From Seriola aureovittata (lineage: Eukaryota > Chordata > Actinopteri > Carangiformes > Carangidae), in contig NC_079365.1 in the NCBI RefSeq assembly GCF_021018895.1, positions 17,831,001 to 17,895,000 on the forward strand: DNA of 64,000 nucleotides, written 5' to 3'. Positions 36,401 to 49,358 of this stretch are shown piece after piece. A model generated the notes under the pieces. That model was not told where the DNA came from. It was given only the letters and a program-made list of their open reading frames with translations, and made no database searches. The first letter of the stretch is position 1. Each line of letters opens with the position of its first letter. Position numbers and translations under genes: made by a program.

Positions 36401-39400
36401 GTGAGATGAGATAAGGCTTCCCAAGATCCTTCAAAGAAAACACAAATATTACATTGTGATGCCACACAGAAACAAATCGTTTCTGTCATTAATATCAATA
36501 TGTGTATGTATTGAGTGTGACATTCATTCATTCATTCATTCATTCATTTTGGACTGTGTGGTAACAGCAAGTCAAACGTAATAAATTACTTCAGACATCA
36601 TTGAAGTTTAACTTTGTAATCACTCGCTTTTGTCAAATTGTAGACAACATTGTAATAATAATTATGGCCTTCACAATTGAATGTGATCAGGTGGGAAACT
36701 AATGCCTGCCTTGCTTCTTTGCTTGTTTAAAGGAAAGTAAAAGGATAAAAGACAAACGACTGTCCTACTGAAGCAGTTCCCTGGACCAAATTGCCAGGCT
36801 ATTTGAGAGAGTCATGGAAGATCTGTGTCTTGAAATGTTCCCTCTTTGAAATTATAAGAATTCTGAGGGTGTTGTCCACTGAGATGTATGTTAAATACCT
36901 ACAAAACCACGTTCATACACTTTTTACTTCAGAATTTAGCCTGATCAGATACTGGATAAACAGAAAACTGCAAAAGCCTTTTGTGTTTGACAATGAAAAT
37001 GGTTACAACATTTGTACCTGATGTTTGCCTCAAAAACTTGCACAGTTGAATCCTTGTCAAAAGATACAGTATCTATAACCAGCTTGACGGCTCTCTGGAA
37101 CTCTGTCACATTGCCAAGCACCTGGAGAGATATACCAAATTATGTAAACACAGTTCATCTACAAGCTTGTTTGGCTGCATAACTATGTCTTTAAGTCTCA
37201 TCATTGTAGATCGAAACTACTAGTTTTCATATAAAGTTTAGTGAAATAAATAATTTGATTATGTACATAGATTTTTGTGGTGCCTTCATTTTTCTAACCA
37301 ATCATTGTCATTGAAGATTTTGAGTGTTGGAGACAAGAAGAGGAGACTCCTTAAACTGTTCATGTCAGGGCTCACACACACATACTCATACCTACAGCCA
37401 GTTTAGAAAATCTGCTCCACCTGACTCTGTGTCAGGGGAGGTTATGAGAGTGGCAGTTTACACTTCCACAAACAGAGGAAGAGTAAACTTCTACATCACC
37501 ATGCCCATGAATGTAGGGCAAAACACACAATATGTACCAAATGCCCGAACGAATCAGTTGGTAAACTATTATGATCAATCTTGCACAGATCCTGTTTTGG
37601 AATTTCCAACTTTGGTTCTGTAGACACATCATGAGAAAGAAAAAACTGTGTGTAACTTACCAATAGAGTGTCTAAGGTGTCAATCAGTGTAAGGGAGTAG
37701 TTCCCCAAGACGTCGTTTATGTTGATGTTTGACCTGAAATGAAAGCAGTGAAACTGATGCAGCAGTGTCATGAAAAAGTGGGACAAAGTATTAACAGATC
37801 ACACAACTGAAGGCAAATCTTATATCCAATAGCAAAGTGGAGTGTTGTGATGTGAGTGTAAAATTTTGAATTAGCAATGATAGGACAGATGGACAGAACA
37901 ACAGTAAGATCACATTCAATTCAGAACTCGTGACAATATTAAAACAATCACCAAATCTGGAGACAAAGGGTGGTTGTGCTCCGTTATTACATAGTCCGCA
38001 TCAGTATAGGCTAAGACTGCAACTAACATTTATTTTCATTATTGATTAATCTGACAATTATTTTCTCCTCCAATAATTTGGTCAATAAATTGTCAGACAA
38101 CAGTGAAAACTGTCTATCACAAATTCCCAAAACCCAAGGTGACTTCTTTTTGTTTTACATCAATCACAATCCAATAGATACACACCAACTGTGATCTGGG
38201 AAACCAGGAAACCCCTAAACCCCTTCCTCCTCTGTGCTGCATCTAAGGAGAGTTTGATTGGAGAGAGGGTGTTTGGCTTTAGAATAACCTGCCTGATCAA
38301 GGCAACAGTGTCTATCATCTACTGGTGTCTTTTTCAATGCTTTTAGCATCACAAAGAAAACCAGTCACCCCCATTGTATTTGGGTGTTAGTATTTTGATA
38401 TCTCAAACCCTGGGCACAAAAAACAAAACCACCTGCTTGGCTTGATGCCACTATGGCTGCATAGTAAATATGTTTTACTGTAATTAAGGTGATGGTTCTT
38501 GGGAAAATGTAAATTCTTGATGACATCAAATTTTCTTCTGTTACAGCTTTAGCTTATTGAACGTGCCTTAAGCTCACGTCTTACTCACTGCAGACAATGA
38601 CTGTATTATTACTTACACAACTTTATCAACAAACTAGAAAACGGTTAAACCTGAAAGTCTTAGATAACCGAATGGATTATGAAACTGTGGATTACATACC
38701 ACACCCAAATCAGTCAGAATTCTCTTTTACATCTTGCATTTCAGTTTCTATGTTCTGCACAGGGGAATAAAATGTACAGATGTTACAGCTATACAAGTAC
38801 ACACTAACGCAGATGTAGCCCAAATGTGTCAGAGAAACTAAAAGACTAGAACAGCTTTCCAAGCTGTTTAAGAGCTTTAAAGAGTAGTTGATTAAACAGT
38901 TTAATTAGTTAAGAGCTGCACAAAACAATTATTACCCCTGCCAAGGAGGCTATGCTATGACCTAAACTCCAAATACACAAGAATATTTAGTTTACAATGA
39001 GATATGACAAAGAGTGGGAAATCATCTCATTTGAGAGCATGGAATCAGATCATATTTGGAAAATGATTGAAATGTTTGACTAATTATCTAAATAGTTGCT
39101 AATTATTACCAGCGGCAACAGCGTGGCTGGTATTGTTTGCACCTTGTGAGTCTGAGTGTTTGTGTGATCATGGCAAAATGTGGTCCTGGAGACATCTACT
39201 GTAGCAGCAACCACCATAGAGGTGGTTTGGCAGGTGTTCATGTGTTTGTCTGTCTGTGGAAAGATCTTTTCACTGCGATAGGGTTGCAACCATGCAAAAT
39301 ACGGTCACGAAAGTATACAGGTGTGTAGGTGAGAACAAAATTAAGGCAGACTTTGAAGATGGGCGTGGTCCAACCCATGAGTAATGAGAAGTCATGTAAA

Positions 39401-40501
39401 AATGTAGTAACGACAAAAGGACACTCTTGGGTTGGAATGTCAACATGTTGACAGGCGTCACGGCTGATGTGATCACATCGCAAGACAGGTCTTTCTGTTG
39501 ATCAACTAATCGATTAACTGAGTTATCACTTCTGCTCAAAATAAGAAAATAAAATTAATGTTTTTTTCAGCAAAAGTAGCAACCATTTACTTGTTTTTGG
39601 TTCTGTCAAATTTGAATAGTTGAAAAAAATGGGTATCTTTGTTGGTTGGACAAATCTAATAATGGAAGATGTCATCATGAGCTCTAGGAAATGTTTTTCA
39701 CTATTTTCTGTCATTAGTTGCAGCCCTTATCATTTCCCCCTATACCTTCAATGGGGTTACATATTTGCATGATGTCTCATTATCCCAAATTAAACAATTC
39801 CTTCATGTAACAAAAACGAGCCCATTAAGACCCCTCAACTTGCACCTGGATCCTAGTTATGGTACCTGTCCAATGCAAAGTTGTATGACCCATAACCTGC
39901 TCAGCACTGAGAGCACAAGGATTACACCACGAGCTAATTTGATTACAAACTGTATACAAATAGCACAGTGTGCATGGGACAGTTAAGATGTAAATCACTG
40001 TCCAGCAGTGTGTAGGCTTTGAATGACTCACGGGTTTAGGACGTCTGGTCCCCTCCCTTCACAGTCAATGGGATTCAGCTCGTCCTCAGGAAAGGCATAT
40101 TTCATGTAGTTGTCATATCCGAAGTAGAACATTTCTTTGGCCATGTCCTTCATTTTCGCTTTCAGCGCGTCAGGAAAGGAGCTGTACCTGCGGACGTACT
40201 CGTCCTTGTTGCCATCGAAGAAGCTCAGGTAGGATCTCTTGGTTGACTCCTCTCCAACCTTTGCACAGGTGGTCGCCGTCTCTTCATATTTGTGGCCCTG
40301 TATACGCTGAGACCACGAGCTACCCCTCGGGTCGGTCCCCTTTTCCTCCCTGAATAACAAGTCCAATTTGTGCAAATTGAAACTGAGATGGAAGTTGAAC
40401 CCCCAGCTAACGTTAGGTCCCAGTCCGAAGGCTAACCACAATACACAGCTGAGAGAGAGTCTCAGTACGACTAGACCAACTACTATTGACCTCCATTGCA
40501 T
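33423..40501 (-). CDS. edem1: EDEM1, ER degradation-enhancing alpha-mannosidase-like protein
   Basis: EDEM1 acts in the ER, recognising and trimming misfolded glycoproteins for ERAD. Twelve exons (gene order): 40501-40032, 37733-37661, 37121-37018, 36428-36257, 36064-35881, 35700-35526, 35058-34938, 34829-34659, 34551-34478, 34391-34295, 33825-33640 and 33512-33423. They join in frame to 638 residues (human about 657). A hydrophobic N-terminal signal-anchor ([18 protein letters not shown]) is followed by a divergent linker. The GH47 barrel starts near [16 protein letters not shown] and includes [54 protein letters not shown] and [20 protein letters not shown]. The TTEGH motif corresponds to the calcium-binding threonine region of GH47. 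The C terminus [20 protein letters not shown] is diagnostic for EDEM1. arl8b is its usual vertebrate neighbour. Confidence 0.95.
36519..36547. repeat. (CATT)n microsatellite
   Basis: About seven CATT units in an edem1 intron. Confidence 0.95.
38008..39115 (+). repeat. GATTAATC-type repeat, split
   Basis: Its first half (actgcaactaacatttattt to about 38150) and second half (about 38985-39115, atatgacaaagagtgggaaa to ctaaatagttgctaat) are separated by about 830 bp of unassigned sequence. It lies inside edem1 intron 1. Confidence 0.4.
39490..39727 (-). repeat. GATTAATC-type repeat, inverted copy
   Basis: Begins gatcaactaatcgattaact and ends attagttgcagccctta, i.e. the reverse orientation of the other copies, within edem1 intron 1. 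Confidence 0.5.
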
Positions 40502-40669
40502 CTTTGCCCCGGTGCGATCTTACAACGCATAATTTTAAGTCCACACACCAACAGGGGACATGAACGAATGAGAAACCCTCTGTTTATGGCTAAACTACAA
40601 GCACAGAGACGTTGTAGTGATTCCGCTTCACACGCTTCCTGTCAACAAACCAGCCCCTCCCACATCCTG

Positions 40670-40805
40670 AGGTGTGATTGGTCCTTCTCTGTCGTCATTC
40701 AGACGTAGAGGCAGGCTCGTCCAGTGATTGGCTGCAGAGCTGCCGATCTCCTGGTTGCGTTTCGTGGCAATCCTGACGTGTCTTGATTTAACTTCTGCGC
40801 CAATA
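40670..40805 (-). promoter_or_regulatory. edem1: Putative edem1 promoter with CCAAT boxes and UPR-like sites
   Basis: Upstream of the edem1 ATG, two CCAAT boxes read in gene orientation (ATTGG on + at 40677-40681 and 40727-40731). Farther upstream, gene orientation reads ACACGTCAGGATTGCCACGA (about 40781 to 40762). ACACGTCA resembles the XBP1-type UPRE (CCACGTCA), and ATTGCCACG resembles ERSE-II (ATTGGnCCACG) with two bases missing. EDEM1 is a known XBP1 target, so this placement makes sense, but the matches are imperfect. Confidence 0.45.
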
Positions 40806-41940
40806 GAAAATAGACACAAGAGTGAAATGATTAGAGGTGCAGAGCTTAGGTCCAGAGTTACTGCTGGCTAAAAAGTGGAGGCGATTAAGGAGATATTTTA
40901 GTCTGTACAATTAGAAATATTGGTAACACTTTGTAGTAATACACCAGGGATTGAAGTGGTGGCTTTATTGATTAATATACTGTGATCATGATCCATAAAT
41001 AACAACAATGTTTGAGTTGACAGGTTGTCAAAATCCCTGTCACTGATTGCACTGTTTGACCACTTATGGAAAAGGGCTGCAGAGAATGTGGACCCTTACA
41101 CATTTATTTTACAATAACTTTTACATGACAAAGTGGATTTAACGCCCTTTAACTGCTGACATCTTTTTAGAATGTGAGAAATCGGATCTATAAAGTATTA
41201 GTATTTTATTAACCATTTATGTGGCACTCCTGACAACAGGTCTAATCGTGCTAAAAAATTAAAACACCTGTGCATGCCTAACATACGGTTTTTAACCATG
41301 CTATTAAAATATTCATGAAAAGATAAAGAATTTTTGAGAAAGAAATTAATTCAATAGACTGCAATCACTTTAATGCACTGTGCCTTAAAGGCAAACCATG
41401 AATAAGAAATGCTACATTACCATATGTTAAGTCAAGATATAGCTTTACATTTTGATAATGTACTGCTTGTGTAATTACCATATGTATAGATAGCATTTTC
41501 TACTGAATTAGTATTTTTAATTTCACAAGAAGTGTACTTTTATTCTTACTTAAGTATTTTAAATGGAATTTTTTAAACACCCATGGTCCAGCTGCACAGG
41601 TATTTCCACCTCCTTAGACTTCTTGTCAGGACTGTGCGGGTGTATACAAGATGAACCTGGTTGACATCACTCTATGTTTTCTTGAACTTGTTATGAATAC
41701 AAGACCTTGGGTAATCCCCGACATAGGAGCTCAACTCAGCCTCACCTGAGCCGAGGTGTAATCAGGCAGGTAATTGAAAACACCTGTGTTGATGCACAGG
41801 GCTTTATCTTCACATTGTGGTGTTGCTACAAGTGGTATTTGAATATTCTTTCCATCACTAACTGTTCTGTAAGATGTCCAGAATGAGAGTCCAAAAAGGT
41901 GAAGTACAAATAACAGGACAATGTCTAAATTAAAAAGCAT
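40806..41940. other. edem1-arl8b intergenic region
   Basis: AT-rich sequence without recognisable exons. A short AAGTAC-like repeat fragment occurs near 41520-41620. The candidate arl8b polyadenylation signal (TTTATT on +, AATAAA on -) is at 41946-41951, which would give arl8b a 3' UTR of about 0.9 kb. Confidence 0.35.
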
Positions 41941-42832
41941 GCCTTTTTATTTCTTGAATGTATTGAAGTGGTGTATTTTTAGTCTACCCAGGTGGGCACA
42001 CCTTGCATGCTGCTTTGCTTAAGAGGTGAGAGACATTGCACAAGGCACTTTAAATTCTGCCACTCTGTCAGCATAGAGGCAGCACAAAGGACATCATTCC
42101 ACTGAGGCTAATTACAAACAGAGGCCAATATGAACCACACAACCCCGTACAGCTTTACTTTTAGTACATTCAGACTTTAAATAGAGTCATATATTCATAC
42201 ACGCACATCTCACATCAGTAAAAATCATATTAGCTTGATATTTGTACAGACCTGCTCAAATTGACGTGCTTAAATGCACAATTTTCTAAAACAACAGACA
42301 TGTCTTTGAAAGAAGAAAACCTGATCAAGCTAAGGGTGATCGTCATTAGAGAAGAGCTAGACAGAAAACCTGCATGTCCACATCAGCCATCTCCTGGCAT
42401 CATTATCTAACTGTGTGAAGCACATTTCTCATTATGTGAGGCCCGTTTGACAGAATAAACCCTCCTTCAAGAGTGTGTTGTTCTATTCCCAAGATTAGTT
42501 TTACGAACCACTGGGTATAATCAACCAAGTAATGCCTGAAGGGTAAAAGGTAGATCAGAAAGTAGGTTCTTACTCCTAGTTAAAGTACAGCTTCACAGGA
42601 CGTATAATGCCAATTACATTCCTTAAATTTGGTACCAGAATTACATTTTTAGTAGTGCATTGTCAGGGTTTGTGAAAGAATCACAAGGTGAAAAGGGGAA
42701 AAGAAATTGTATGACACGAGCAGAACAGTGCAACATGTGAGCTGAAGATACAACTGTACATCATCACAGAGTGATGAAGGTGTGGCATGACAGTAACATG
42801 GCAAACACAGCTGGCAAACAGCTCCTGCATTT

Positions 42833-45800
42833 TCAGCTCCTCCGGGATTTAGAGTGCTGGATGAGCCACTGAAGCGTGATATCTGAAATCAAAGAAACAT
42901 GCCGAGTCAGTCTGAGGATCAGTTCAAGATATAGACGTTTCTTACTCGCTAGCAACACTCAATATTGGTACATTGATACAAGTCTGGCACAGTTTTAGCA
43001 ACATAGAACCCCATTCAATTACTATTATACTCATATTTGGTGTTTGCTGTAATGATCCCCCTCTCTTGTACTGTTAACCTGAGGGTCTAAATTTGGTGTC
43101 TGAAGTGAAAGTGACACAATGAAACCAGATAAATAAATACATCATTGTGCTTCCCATAATAATGGTAAAATACAATGGTAATGTAAAAAAAAAAAAGAAT
43201 TAATTTAAATAAATGCTATGCTGTGTAAATTTCTGCATTATTCATGCAATAACTGATTCAATATCATCTTTAGACCTCCAGTATCGCAATGGCGCTGTTG
43301 GAGCTGTGAGTTACAGTCCTACCAATGGTGTCACACCACTGATCAACAGGTGGCGGTAACGTGCCGGGATACGATGCAATGCACCACGCAGGGTAGATGA
43401 AGAGTGCAAGCTTGTAAACAATGCTGGAGTTGAAATACTTTTTAAGAATTGGCTTTGCAAAAGTTTTATCAGGAAGGAAAACACTTGACAAGTTTGTCAG
43501 ACCTCAAGAATGCATGCACAGCATTTTCACACTGAAGGTAACCATAACTTTTGTTTGTTTGCAATAAAACTCCACAGGGCCACTTGAGAGTACTGATAGA
43601 TAGATTAGACAGAAGAGAACTGTGCTTGGCTGCCTCATCGTTGATCGATGTTCAATTGTAGCATCTTTTCAGGAGAATATTAACTATAAAAACCCAGATT
43701 AAGCCCTAAGTACAACCAGCAGTACATGCAGGTAGGGACTGTATGCAGCCTGAGAGGCAAAACCCGGGGGAAAAAGTGTAAATAGCTCCCTGCAGCTTGT
43801 TAAGCGTATTTTTTTGAGCACATCGAAATAAATGATGCAATTACACCGTCAAAATTTAATCTTAACGATGAAAGTGTTTCAATAATATGGTTTTGAATAG
43901 TGAAGAGGAGGTGCCACCCTGTTAACAGTGGAAGTAATACTGCAGTAATTAATTTCAACTTACCAATGTTGTCTTTCTCTTTGCAGGAAATTGAATAGCA
44001 GCATATCTCCCTGTCCTGAATAGCTGCCAGATTCCTATGAAGGGAAAAAGATGCATGAACAAATATGATTAGTGTACATCTGGACTGATCATCTATCGCA
44101 TTCATCTGCACCTTGCAGGATGCAGTTTAACAAAAGTCTCAGCGCATGTTCCTAACTTGACAGCAAAAAGAGCCAGATCTTCACAGTAAAGTACGCCTTA
44201 ACATTGCTGCAGTCTTAACAACAATAATAAAATTTAAAAAATGTAAATGTAAAATAATATACAATAATATTAAATCCCCTTTTTCCAGCTTTCATGACAG
44301 ACAGAATCTACAGTGCATTTATGTGCATAAAAAATGACAGAACGGGACATTCAGTTGTAATTAAATTAAATAAATGTTTTTGATACTTACATTTTCTCAA
44401 TGAGCTGCTTTTCATCTAGAGCACTGGGAAGATCCCTTTTGTTGCCGAGTACCAGAACCTAAAAAAACAGATGACAACTGAAATCTGCAACTGCAGCAAG
44501 AAAACGCTGACAGAACCCACGCACAGTTTTGCATGACTGGTGCAGAAATTACACTAAACTTCAAAGTGGTTTCAGGGGAACACTTACAGGAATTCCTTGC
44601 AACTGAGGTTTGTCTAATAAATTATGAAGCTCATTTCTAGATGCCTCCACCTTTTCTCGATCTGCTGCATCAACCATGTACCTTAAAATGAGCCACATTG
44701 AAACAGAGATTAAAATTAGTTTTGCATATATTTACAGGTTGCACAGCTGAATGCCAGCATCTTGTTTCTGTCTCATTTATTTATCTGAAAGCCAGACCTT
44801 GGATACTCACACGATCGCATTAACTCCCCGACAATACCGCTCCCACATGCTTCTGAACCTTGGCTGCCCTCCTATATCCCAGATCTACAGAATTAAGGGC
44901 ACATCGGCACATCAGCACATGATATCCCTGTTTCCAAATGTCATTAACGATGCAATTATCGCCTTCTGTAACACCAGTCTGCTGGTGGCATTTAATTAAC
45001 ATTTAATTTCATTGTTTTGATAACAGTGTAAAAATTAAAACTGGACCTTGATGGTGACATTTCCTTTGGTGACCTTCCTCATGTTGAACCCGACTGTAGG
45101 GATCATGTCTTCACTGAAATGACCAGACTGAAAGAAAAGACATAAGCAAAAGTAATTTCCTATAAAACTGACTGAAAAGTGACTTTCATTACTGAAAAGA
45201 TGCACGTCCACAATGAATTAACTAGGCTCAAGTAGCAAAAAGCCACTTCTCTCACACACACACGCACACACACTTAAAGCATTTAATGATTTAAATTATC
45301 TCCAAAAATGAGTTAGTTAATAATAACAAAAATAATCATCATCAGCTCATAAAATACATGGTGGACTCACTATTATCTTAAAATACAAAGTGGAAAGGGA
45401 TTCTCGACAATATAATAATTATGATACATGGCAGAGTCATATAATCGAGTTTATGTATAACTATGTCCAAACCTGTGAAAAGGCGACGACTGGTATTTGT
45501 GAAAAGCAAAAATGTAAACAAACACAGAATAAATGATTTTACACTAAAGTGACAAACAAGCCAAGTGATAAGATACTGTGTCTCCACATGTTCTGGCTTG
45601 TGACTGTTCATTATTGCAGACTGAAGTGGGAAGAAGAACAATCCACTTTAACAAAAAGAATCTGTGGCATTCCCCTTTAACATCACAAGCTGTTTATATT
45701 CCTTCTCCCTCCCTTCCTTTGTAAACCTGCATGCACAGTCTGCTGTACACACATTTCACAGCACATGACTGGCTGGAGTCACCTGATGAAGCTAAGTGGA

Positions 45801-47327
45801 AATGAGTGCAGCAGTCTTATGACTGAGGAAGGAGGAACCACCCCCTCTACAACCATTCACACACTCAAAACCCTGCGTCTCTTTTTTTTTTTCATCTCAT
45901 CAGCGTAAAGCAAGAAGCAGAGATACGCTTCAACCCCAAACCCAACTTCCTCCTCAAACACCCGCCCTCTCTATCAGATGCTCAGAGTGAACATTCAGTT
46001 TTTTATCTATGGGATTTTCTGTGAAGTTGCTGTTTTGTTTTAAACTTAAAAGCACATTAAATCTGTGCTGGTGATTTGTCTTTTCGTTTTCTTGTTTAAG
46101 ATGAACAGGGGTGGTAATGGATGCTGCTTGATAAAAAAAAATACACCCAATTCTTATTACTTTATTGGAATAGATGACCTGCAACTAACAATTATTATCA
46201 ATCTGCTGATTATTTTCTTGACAAATCCTTTAATATATAAAAAAAACTCATCTGAAAACAGTGAAATCTGCCTGTCACAATTTCCTAAAGACATCTTCTT
46301 GTTATGTTTGTCAGTGCAAAACAAAGATATTCAGTTAACAATGATATAAAACACAGAGAAGCGACAGAAACAACAAGCTAGAACCAATGAATGGTAACAT
46401 TTCAATATGATCACATTTTATATTGACTGATTGATGAGTTTTTTTAGCTTTAATAGAAATACGTTGCCACTAGTGTCAAAGTTAACCTAAATTCCAATCA
46501 ATCCCTTTGAAAATGTTTTTTAAAAAACAACTCCTAAACACACTTGAAAATTAACACAAAGGTGCACAGATCATCGATAGCACAGATTAAATATGAGGAT
46601 AAACTGGACAGACAGCAGATTGCCACAGTACTAAGAGTTTGGCAGAGGAAAAGTATAACAATATTCGGATTCAAGGATTCATGACATGCACTGTGAAATC
46701 TATAGTAGTGTAAATGTGCATTACTCCCCACAGATCTGAAGCATACCAAATATAGAACAGAATATTTTCACACCAAGCTAAAGGGCTCTGCACCAATGAA
46801 ACACAATCAGACTGAACTTACGACAGTAACATTCAATTTGACAGGTTGGAGATGGAGCTGATTGAGTAGAAAGAAACATGTGTATCACCACCACAAACTG
46901 ATAACAACTCTAATAACCAAAGAAAGAGTTTCACAATATGCTGCTTAAAACCTCAGTTACTGTGTAGTCATTAGCCAAGAAAATTGCTCCACCAGAAACA
47001 CCAGTTTTGAGAAATCCCTGCAAAGTTGCACAAGAGAAATGTCCTCCAACACACACAAGAAAAACAAAGATGCTCTTCAGCCTCAGTCACAGGATTTAGA
47101 GACATGTATCAATACTAGCATCGAAAGCAGCTGCATTTCACATGGTCACAACTGCAGAAAGAACGAAGACCAAAGAGACTGTTAAAATTATAGCTCTTTA
47201 TGCCACTGGTTGCCAAAAATACACATTTTTCTAAATATGTCAAAAAATAGAGGCACAACTTTAAAATGAAGTGACCCAGGCTCTTCTCACTCTCAGAGAG
47301 CCAGCTTCAATTTTACCCAACAGGCTT

Positions 47328-47361
<34 letters not shown>

Positions 47362-47469
47362 AGAAAATTATATACTTATATTTGGAATTGTAGAGGAGGT
47401 CAGTTTCAGGTTGTGGCAGGAAATCAGTAGCCCACAAAGGTGACACATTTTGTAGAAATGTTAACACGG

Positions 47470-47502
<33 letters not shown>

Positions 47503-48033
47503 ATCCTTTCCGTTTGGCTACACCCCAGACAGCTGTTGTAATTGTTCATAACAAACATGTTATGAAGTGATCTCCTTGGTGGCTGAAAAAAGTTCTGAGG
47601 TGATCAAATGTAAGTCACCACAAAGCTAGATATATGTATGCTGCGTTTTGGGGTTAGCATGCTAAACAATCACAACACAGTCACCAACTAGCCGACGAGC
47701 AGCAAAACCAGTTAGCTCAGGTGACACAGATTCAGTTTCAGGTGTGTTTGGTTGTGGATGCTGCTGAGTAACGTTACATTAGTTTCTGGACCCACAACCC
47801 AGACAATGTAGGTCAGCACAAACCTAACTTGGTAGCTATTATCCCATTATTAGCGGTTAATGGTATTAGCACCACCCTAGCAAGCTGGCTAGCAGCAGCT
47901 GAAGACTTACAGCGATCACGTTTACAAATGTTGTTTTTCCCGAGTACTGGAGGCCGACCAGCGTCAGCTCCATCTCCTCCTTCCAAAACAGAGACCTGAA
48001 CCAGTCCAACAGCCGGTTTATTAGTGCCAGCAT
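42833..48033 (-). CDS. arl8b: ARL8B, lysosomal Arf-like small GTPase
   Basis: ARL8 proteins sit on lysosomes and drive their kinesin-linked movement and HOPS-dependent fusion. Seven exons (gene order): 48033-47911, 45127-45047, 44884-44811, 44681-44588, 44458-44391, 44034-43964 and 42882-42833. They join in frame to 186 residues, the exact family length. The start [20 protein letters not shown] forms the amphipathic helix. Then come the P-loop GLQYSGKT (27-34), switch II WDIGGQ with Gln75, the guanine motif NKRD (about 130) and the end [16 protein letters not shown] at IKIWDIGG and NAIVYMV match ARL8B rather than ARL8A. Intron 1 (2.8 kb) holds repeats. The exon 2 donor is a weak GTCCAG. The teleost a/b copy is not resolved. 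Confidence 0.95.
46160..46460 (+). repeat. GATTAATC-type repeat in arl8b intron 1
   Basis: Reads gacctgcaactaacaattat, aatctgctgattattttctt and aaagatattcagttaacaat in family order. Confidence 0.5.
47331..47361. repeat. (TAC)n microsatellite
   Basis: About ten TAC units in arl8b intron 1, followed 110 bases on by a separate (TG)15 run at 47471-47500. Confidence 0.95.
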
Positions 48034-48180
48034 CTTGAGGTCGGTGTTAACACTCCCCTGCGTTCGTATGTGTGTCTCCCTCCCTGTCAGCTGTGGCGTT
48101 TTCCAGCGGGGAAGGGGAAGTGGGGCGCAGGCAGCTGTCATATGATCAGTCAGCCAACAAGTGCCCGACAGCGCCCCCAA
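48034..48180 (-). promoter_or_regulatory. arl8b: Probable arl8b 5' UTR and promoter
   Basis: A short GC- and CpG-richer patch compared with the surrounding AT-rich DNA lies directly upstream of the ATG. This is typical of a TATA-less housekeeping promoter. No specific factor site is claimed. Confidence 0.35.
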
Positions 48181-49358
48181 CACGCACAGCCACTTTCAAA
48201 CGACAGCCACCTGAGTGAACTGGATTTCTTTTATTCATGAAAGTATTGATGAAAATATTTGAATACAATGTTTCAATACAACCCATTTTACTCGAAAATC
48301 TGCTCAGTGTTTATTATAATAAGTGTTGGGGGGGTTTGCATCCTGTTGATGTGAGTAACATTCAGTGGTGGAAAGTAATAAACGTTTACTCAAGTGTACT
48401 GAGTATGTTTCATTTATACCTCTACTCCACAACATTTCAGAGGAAAACATTTGTTTTTATACCACATTTCAGATGAAGAATATGTACAGTATATAATTTA
48501 TTATAACATATACAATGACATGCTTTTGTCCACTCTTTCAAACCTCTTTCATTATATCCTTATATGTGAGCACACTGGTATACTAACATCTTGGGAATGG
48601 GTATCAGGAATGGGTCATGGTTATGGTTCCCTGCATAACTAAGGGTAATCTCATACGCCAGATCAGTATCTGTGCTGATTATGACCTTATTACCATAAGC
48701 ATGGATATCAGCCACGATGTGACCTATCCACATTAAATTAAATTAATGAATTTAGGAAAATATGAGAGGACTGGTATCCAATCAGTACTCAGTATCGGCA
48801 GATACCCTGAGCTGAGGTATTGGTCAATGTATCCCTACAAATAAATATACAGTAGACTACATAAATACATTTGTTTTTAGTGAATATGTACCAATGTTTT
48901 GGTTGTAATGTCAATTTTGTTTAAGTCCCTTAGTAATAGAAAAACATGTAATTCTTCAAATAATTTCAGCTAAATCCAAGCATAACCTTTTGTCACACCC
49001 CATCCATATCTGGAGAAGTGAAGTGCACATTAGACAATGAAATACCTCAGTCTTTAGATTTTCACAGATTTAGTTTTTTCCTATTTTTACTTTGTATTAT
49101 TATTTTATACTAGTAGCACTACTGGACCAGAATTTAAGTGCGTTGCCCAAGGGAACCTCAACAGTGGTAAAGGGGAAGGAGCACATGCTGGCCTCTCAGC
49201 TTCCTGTCCAGGTCTATGTGATCAGTCCAGAGATCAAAGCTTGGACCTTTCGTTCAGAAGCCTGCACCTCTAACCTTTACAGGTTCCACTGTTTATAGGG
49301 TGTTCTGATTCTGTATCGTATAGATGTAGTTAATCAGACTTTCATCTTAGACTTTTTA
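48181..49358. other. Intergenic region between arl8b and the TNFRSF9-like gene
   Basis: Contains a partial AAGTAC-type repeat at 48362-48480 (cagtggtggaaagtaataaa onward) and AT-rich sequence, which probably includes the 3' UTR of the TNFRSF9-like gene. I see no exon. Confidence 0.35.
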
